Positions 61,281 to 64,000 of a stretch of 64,000 nt of DNA are shown piece after piece (the first letter of the stretch is position 1; the number at the start of each line of letters is the position of its first letter). The notes below the pieces were generated by a model that was given only the letters and a program-made list of their open reading frames with translations, searched no databases and was not told the DNA's origin. Position numbers and translations under genes: made by a program. Source of the stretch: Bacteroidota bacterium (lineage in GTDB: Bacteria > Bacteroidota > Bacteroidia > Chitinophagales > Chitinophagaceae); NCBI GenBank assembly GCA_023423405.1, contig JAFAFR010000038.1, positions 62,001 through 126,000 of the forward strand, given 5' to 3'.

Positions 61281-63275
61281 ATGCAGCAAATTCCCCGTAC
61301 GCTCCGCTGGCTGTTCCTGACCGCAGTTTTTTTACTCCTGCTCATGAGCTTTGCCCGCTGGGCCAGTTTCCAGGTATTTCGGTTACCCCTGGCTGATAGC
61401 GGCCCTATGGGCCGTACTTTTTGGCTGGGATTCCGCTTCGATGCCAGAACCATTGCGATTGTGACCCTGGTGGCGGGCCTGCTTACCGCCATCCGGCCCC
61501 TGGATCCTTTCCACAATCCCCGCGCCAAAAAAGGATGGGCCTGGTTCTGGGGGATCGTTTCTTTTATCCTGGTGGTTTTTTATACGGTGGATTACCTCCA
61601 TTTCCGGTACCTCAACCAGCGCCTCAATGCCAGCGCCCTGAGTTTTTTGCAGGATGCGGGCATTTCCGCCAGCATGGTTTGGCAAACCTATCCTGTTGTG
61701 CGCATATTGATTGCCGTGGCAGCGCTCACTTTTTTGATGATTGTGGTGATCAGGCTGATCCTGCGCAGGACAGCGGCTGCTCCTTCCCGTTATAACAAGG
61801 GCGTTCGCCTGGTTTCCTATGTGCTGGCCTTTTTGGCGGCGGCGCTGGCCATTTTCGGAAGGGTGGGACAATACCCCCTTCGCTGGAGCGATGCATTTAA
61901 CCTGGGCAGCGATTTCAAAGCCAATATCGCACTGAACCCCATACAATCCTTTGCCAGCTCTTTTCGCTTTCGCAGCTCGGGTTACGATGCCCGCCTGCTT
62001 AAAGAAGCTTATCCGCGCATGGCTGCCTACCTCGGCGTGCAGCAGCCCAGTGTTGACAGCCTCCGTTTTGAACGCAACCTCCAGCCCGATACCATCGCCA
62101 ACTGGCAGGGCAGCAGCACGCCCAATATCGTGCTGGTGATTTGTGAAAGCTTCAGCGGGTACAAGAGTTCCATGTGGGGCAGCCCGCTGAACACCACGCC
62201 TTTTTTTGCCAGTCTCTGTGAAAAGGGATTGTTCTTCGACAATTGTTTTACGCCCCTGATCGGGACGGCAAAAGGCGTGTGGGCTACCATTACCGGCATT
62301 CCCGATGTGGAACTGGTGAAAACGGCCAGCCGCAATCCCATGATGGTGGACCAGCGCACCATCATCAACGATTTCCGCGACCATGAAAAATATTATTTCC
62401 TCGGCGGCTCCACGTCCTGGGCTAATATCCGTGGTATTCTTACTAATAATATAAAAGATCTTAAGCTGTACGAAGAAGGCAGCTACGAGGTGCCAAAAGT
62501 GGACGTATGGGGCATCAGCGACAAACATCTTTTCCTGGAAGCCGATAAGGTATTGCGTAAGGAGCAGAAACCTTTTTTTGCCATCATACAAACGGCCGAC
62601 AACCACCGGCCCTATACCATACCGGAAGAGGATCGAGCCGGGCTGGGACTGGTGCAGTTCCCGGCCGACAGCCTGCACAAATATGGATTTGAAAGCAACG
62701 AAGAGTTGAATGCCTTTCGGTATACCGATTATTGTTTTAAGAAATTTTTTGAAGCGGCTGCAACGGCGCCCTATTTTGAGAACACGCTTTTTGTATTCAT
62801 AGGGGATCATGGCATATCTGGGAATGCGGGTCCGCTTTTTCCGCCGGCCTGGACCGACAATAGTTTGTCTTCCAATCATGTGCCATTGCTCTTTTATGCG
62901 CCGGGGAAAATTCCTGCTGCGCGGTTGCACGACCTCTCGTCGCAGGTGGATGTATTACCCACCATTGCCGGCATCGCAAATATTCCTTATAGCAACAACA
63001 CCCTGGGGCGCGACCTGCTGGCGCAGCACGCAATCGATTCCGCAAAATCGAACCGCGCTTTCATCCTGGATTATAACAACAAACGTTTGGGTATGATTTA
63101 CAACGATTTTTATTTTACCCAACCCATCCAGGGTGGAAAAACTGCCCTGGTGTGGGCCGACTTCAGCCGCGCCCAGCAAGGGTCCGCGCCGGTGGAGCAG
63201 GACTATGCCTGGTGGTCGCGGGCCTGGTATGAAACCGCCCGCTACCTGCTGCTGCACAACAGGAAAAAAGAATGA
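61281..63275 (+). CDS. LtaS/OpgB-like sulfatase-fold phosphoglycerol transferase
   Basis: A 664-residue inner-membrane enzyme with about five N-terminal helices (to about residue 195) and an extracytoplasmic sulfatase-fold domain (about 280-620). The metal residue is Glu289 (LVICESFSG), the catalytic nucleophile is probably Thr329 (LIGTAKGVW), and FIGDHGIS and SNHVPLLFYAPG give later metal ligands. Gram-negative relatives transfer phosphoglycerol or phosphoethanolamine to envelope glycans; no lipoteichoic acid is expected. An earlier in-frame TTG adds only three residues. Confidence 0.9.
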   Translation: MQQIPRTLRWLFLTAVFLLLLMSFARWASFQVFRLPLADSGPMGRTFWLGFRFDARTIAIVTLVAGLLTAIRPLDPFHNPRAKKGWAWFWGIVSFILVVFYTVDYLHFRYLNQRLNASALSFLQDAGISASMVWQTYPVVRILIAVAALTFLMIVVIRLILRRTAAAPSRYNKGVRLVSYVLAFLAAALAIFGRVGQYPLRWSDAFNLGSDFKANIALNPIQSFASSFRFRSSGYDARLLKEAYPRMAAYLGVQQPSVDSLRFERNLQPDTIANWQGSSTPNIVLVICESFSGYKSSMWGSPLNTTPFFASLCEKGLFFDNCFTPLIGTAKGVWATITGIPDVELVKTASRNPMMVDQRTIINDFRDHEKYYFLGGSTSWANIRGILTNNIKDLKLYEEGSYEVPKVDVWGISDKHLFLEADKVLRKEQKPFFAIIQTADNHRPYTIPEEDRAGLGLVQFPADSLHKYGFESNEELNAFRYTDYCFKKFFEAAATAPYFENTLFVFIGDHGISGNAGPLFPPAWTDNSLSSNHVPLLFYAPGKIPAARLHDLSSQVDVLPTIAGIANIPYSNNTLGRDLLAQHAIDSAKSNRAFILDYNNKRLGMIYNDFYFTQPIQGGKTALVWADFSRAQQGSAPVEQDYAWWSRAWYETARYLLLHNRKKE

Positions 63276-63300
63276 TGTTCCCACACTCCGGGGAATCGCT

Positions 63301-63308
63301 TATTTTTG
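63301..63308 (+). promoter_or_regulatory. glmM: Bacteroidota -7 element upstream of glmM
   Basis: TATTTTTG, an exact match to TAnnTTTG, 22 nt before the glmM start. No clear TTTG is seen at -33. Confidence 0.45.
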
Positions 63309-63330
63309 AAACATTAAACCTCTTGAGACT

Positions 63331-64000
63331 GTGGCATTGATCAAAAGCATATCGGGCATTCGTGGAACCATAGGCGGACATCCTGGTGAAAATTTAACTC
63401 CTCTCGACATCGTTCGTTTTACAGCAGCATACGGTAGTATGCTCACAGCTACCAACAAATCGGCAAAGGTGGTGATTGGCCGCGACGGAAGAATTTCCGG
63501 CGGCATGGTAAGCCAGTTGGTAGTGAATACCCTTACCGCACTCGGCATCAAAGTAGTGGACCTTGGTTTGTCCACCACGCCCACTGTGGAGCTTGCCGTG
63601 GTTTGGGAGAAAGCAGATGGCGGCATCATCCTCACCGCCAGTCACAATCCCAAGGAATGGAATGCTTTGAAACTGTTGAACAGCGCCGGCGAATTCATTT
63701 CTGCCGAAGCGGGTGCAGAAGTGCTGGAACTGGCTGCCAGAGATGCTTTCCAGTTTGTGGCCGTGGATAAACTGGGCGCGTATACTACCGACGACAGTTA
63801 CCTGCAGAAACATATTGAAGCCGTAGTGAACTACCCGCTGGTGGACCTGCCTGCCATTAAGGCCAAGCAGTTCAAAGTGGTGGTGGATGCGGTGAATTCC
63901 ACCGGCGCGCTGGCCGTGCCCGCTTTGCTCAAAGCGCTGGGTGTGGAAGAGGTGATTTTAATAAACGGTGAAGTGAACGGGCGCTTTGCGCACAACCCCG
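63331..64000 (+). CDS. glmM: Phosphoglucosamine mutase, 5' part
   Basis: Interconverts glucosamine 6-phosphate and glucosamine 1-phosphate for UDP-GlcNAc, hence peptidoglycan and LPS. The frame starts with GTG (MALIKSISGIRGTIGGHPG, the Bacteroidota family N-terminus) and is still open at the window end after 223 codons. IGRDGRISGG (49-58) and the phosphoserine site LTASHNP with Ser104 are present. The downstream metal loop and the other half of the usual 460 residues lie outside. Some members of this subgroup use mannose or glucose phosphates, so the exact sugar is somewhat uncertain. Confidence 0.93.
   Translation, partial: MALIKSISGIRGTIGGHPGENLTPLDIVRFTAAYGSMLTATNKSAKVVIGRDGRISGGMVSQLVVNTLTALGIKVVDLGLSTTPTVELAVVWEKADGGIILTASHNPKEWNALKLLNSAGEFISAEAGAEVLELAARDAFQFVAVDKLGAYTTDDSYLQKHIEAVVNYPLVDLPAIKAKQFKVVVDAVNSTGALAVPALLKALGVEEVILINGEVNGRFAHNP

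Noticed and set aside
61383..62930. A 515-codon open frame on the - strand opposite the LtaS-like gene
   Set aside because: No start context, no motifs, and antisense to a well-supported membrane enzyme.

Overview
The window is chromosomal DNA from a Bacteroidota bacterium, most likely of the Chitinophagaceae/Sphingobacteriales type. The support is indirect: TonB-dependent receptors with an N-terminal carboxypeptidase-regulatory domain, a DUF4369-like/TlpA-type thioredoxin, DUF2911, DUF6496, DUF6702 and paired DUF418 proteins, GH2/GH43 carbohydrate enzymes, an rplQ-carA junction, weak Shine-Dalgarno sites, and several good matches to the Bacteroidota promoter pattern (TTTG, about 19-21 nt, TAnnTTTG). 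GC content is moderate to high, except for an AT-rich island at about 51.2-51.9 kb. No rRNA, tRNA, CRISPR array, insertion sequence or prophage was seen.

Layout. (1) 1-8796, + strand: the 3' end of trpD, then trpC, trpF, a GNAT acetyltransferase, trpB, trpA, hisH, a second GNAT, hisA, hisF, hisIE and an exported thioredoxin-like protein. Most junctions overlap or are a few bases apart, so tryptophan and histidine synthesis look joined in one transcription unit. (2) 8.8-17.5 kb: mixed genes (flavin-dependent monooxygenase, sulfatase, diheme cytochrome c, DUF2911, a lysine-rich histone-like protein, a duplicated DUF6766 membrane protein, a CinA-like protein, an SDR). (3) 17.4-22.4 kb, - strand: TPR lipoprotein, rpe, TonB receptor, pdxJ. 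(4) 22.5-26 kb: a PD40 beta-propeller protein, a membrane protein, a phosphodiesterase and a homogentisate dioxygenase-like protein. (5) 26-32.7 kb, - strand: a seven-gene efflux operon (TetR, TolC-like, HlyD-like, two ABC ATPases, two ABC-2 permeases), resembling the E. coli CecR/YbhGFSR set with a dedicated outer-membrane channel and an unfused ATPase pair.

(6) 33.2-38.6 kb, + strand: the ribosomal alpha operon infA-rpmJ-rpsM-rpsK-rpsD-rpoA-rplQ, detached here from the spc operon, followed by a terminator, carA and aroQ. Hairpins sit in three of its intergenic gaps. (7) 38.6-46.7 kb: a small exported protein, an esterase, an SPFH membrane protein with a ribbon-helix-helix partner under a well-formed promoter/operator, DoxX, an Ntn acylase and two tandem DUF418 proteins. 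(8) 46.7-51.2 kb: a GH2 + GH43 carbohydrate pair with its own promoter. (9) 51.2-51.9 kb: a HigBA-type toxin-antitoxin module whose toxin frame breaks exactly at a T TTT TTG heptamer. (10) 51.9-64 kb: a two-gene envelope set (CarboxypepD-reg protein and MG2/TonB-plug protein), an M1 peptidase with a HupE-like protein, DUF6702, CNNM/CBS protein, PAP2 phosphatase, an LtaS-like sulfatase-fold enzyme, and the 5' part of glmM.

No single wholly new system is proven here. The loci most worth following are the SPFH/RHH module with its promoter-overlapping palindrome, the frame-disrupted HigB with a slippery heptamer, the hairpins inside the alpha operon, and the trp-his superoperon with two embedded acetyltransferases.
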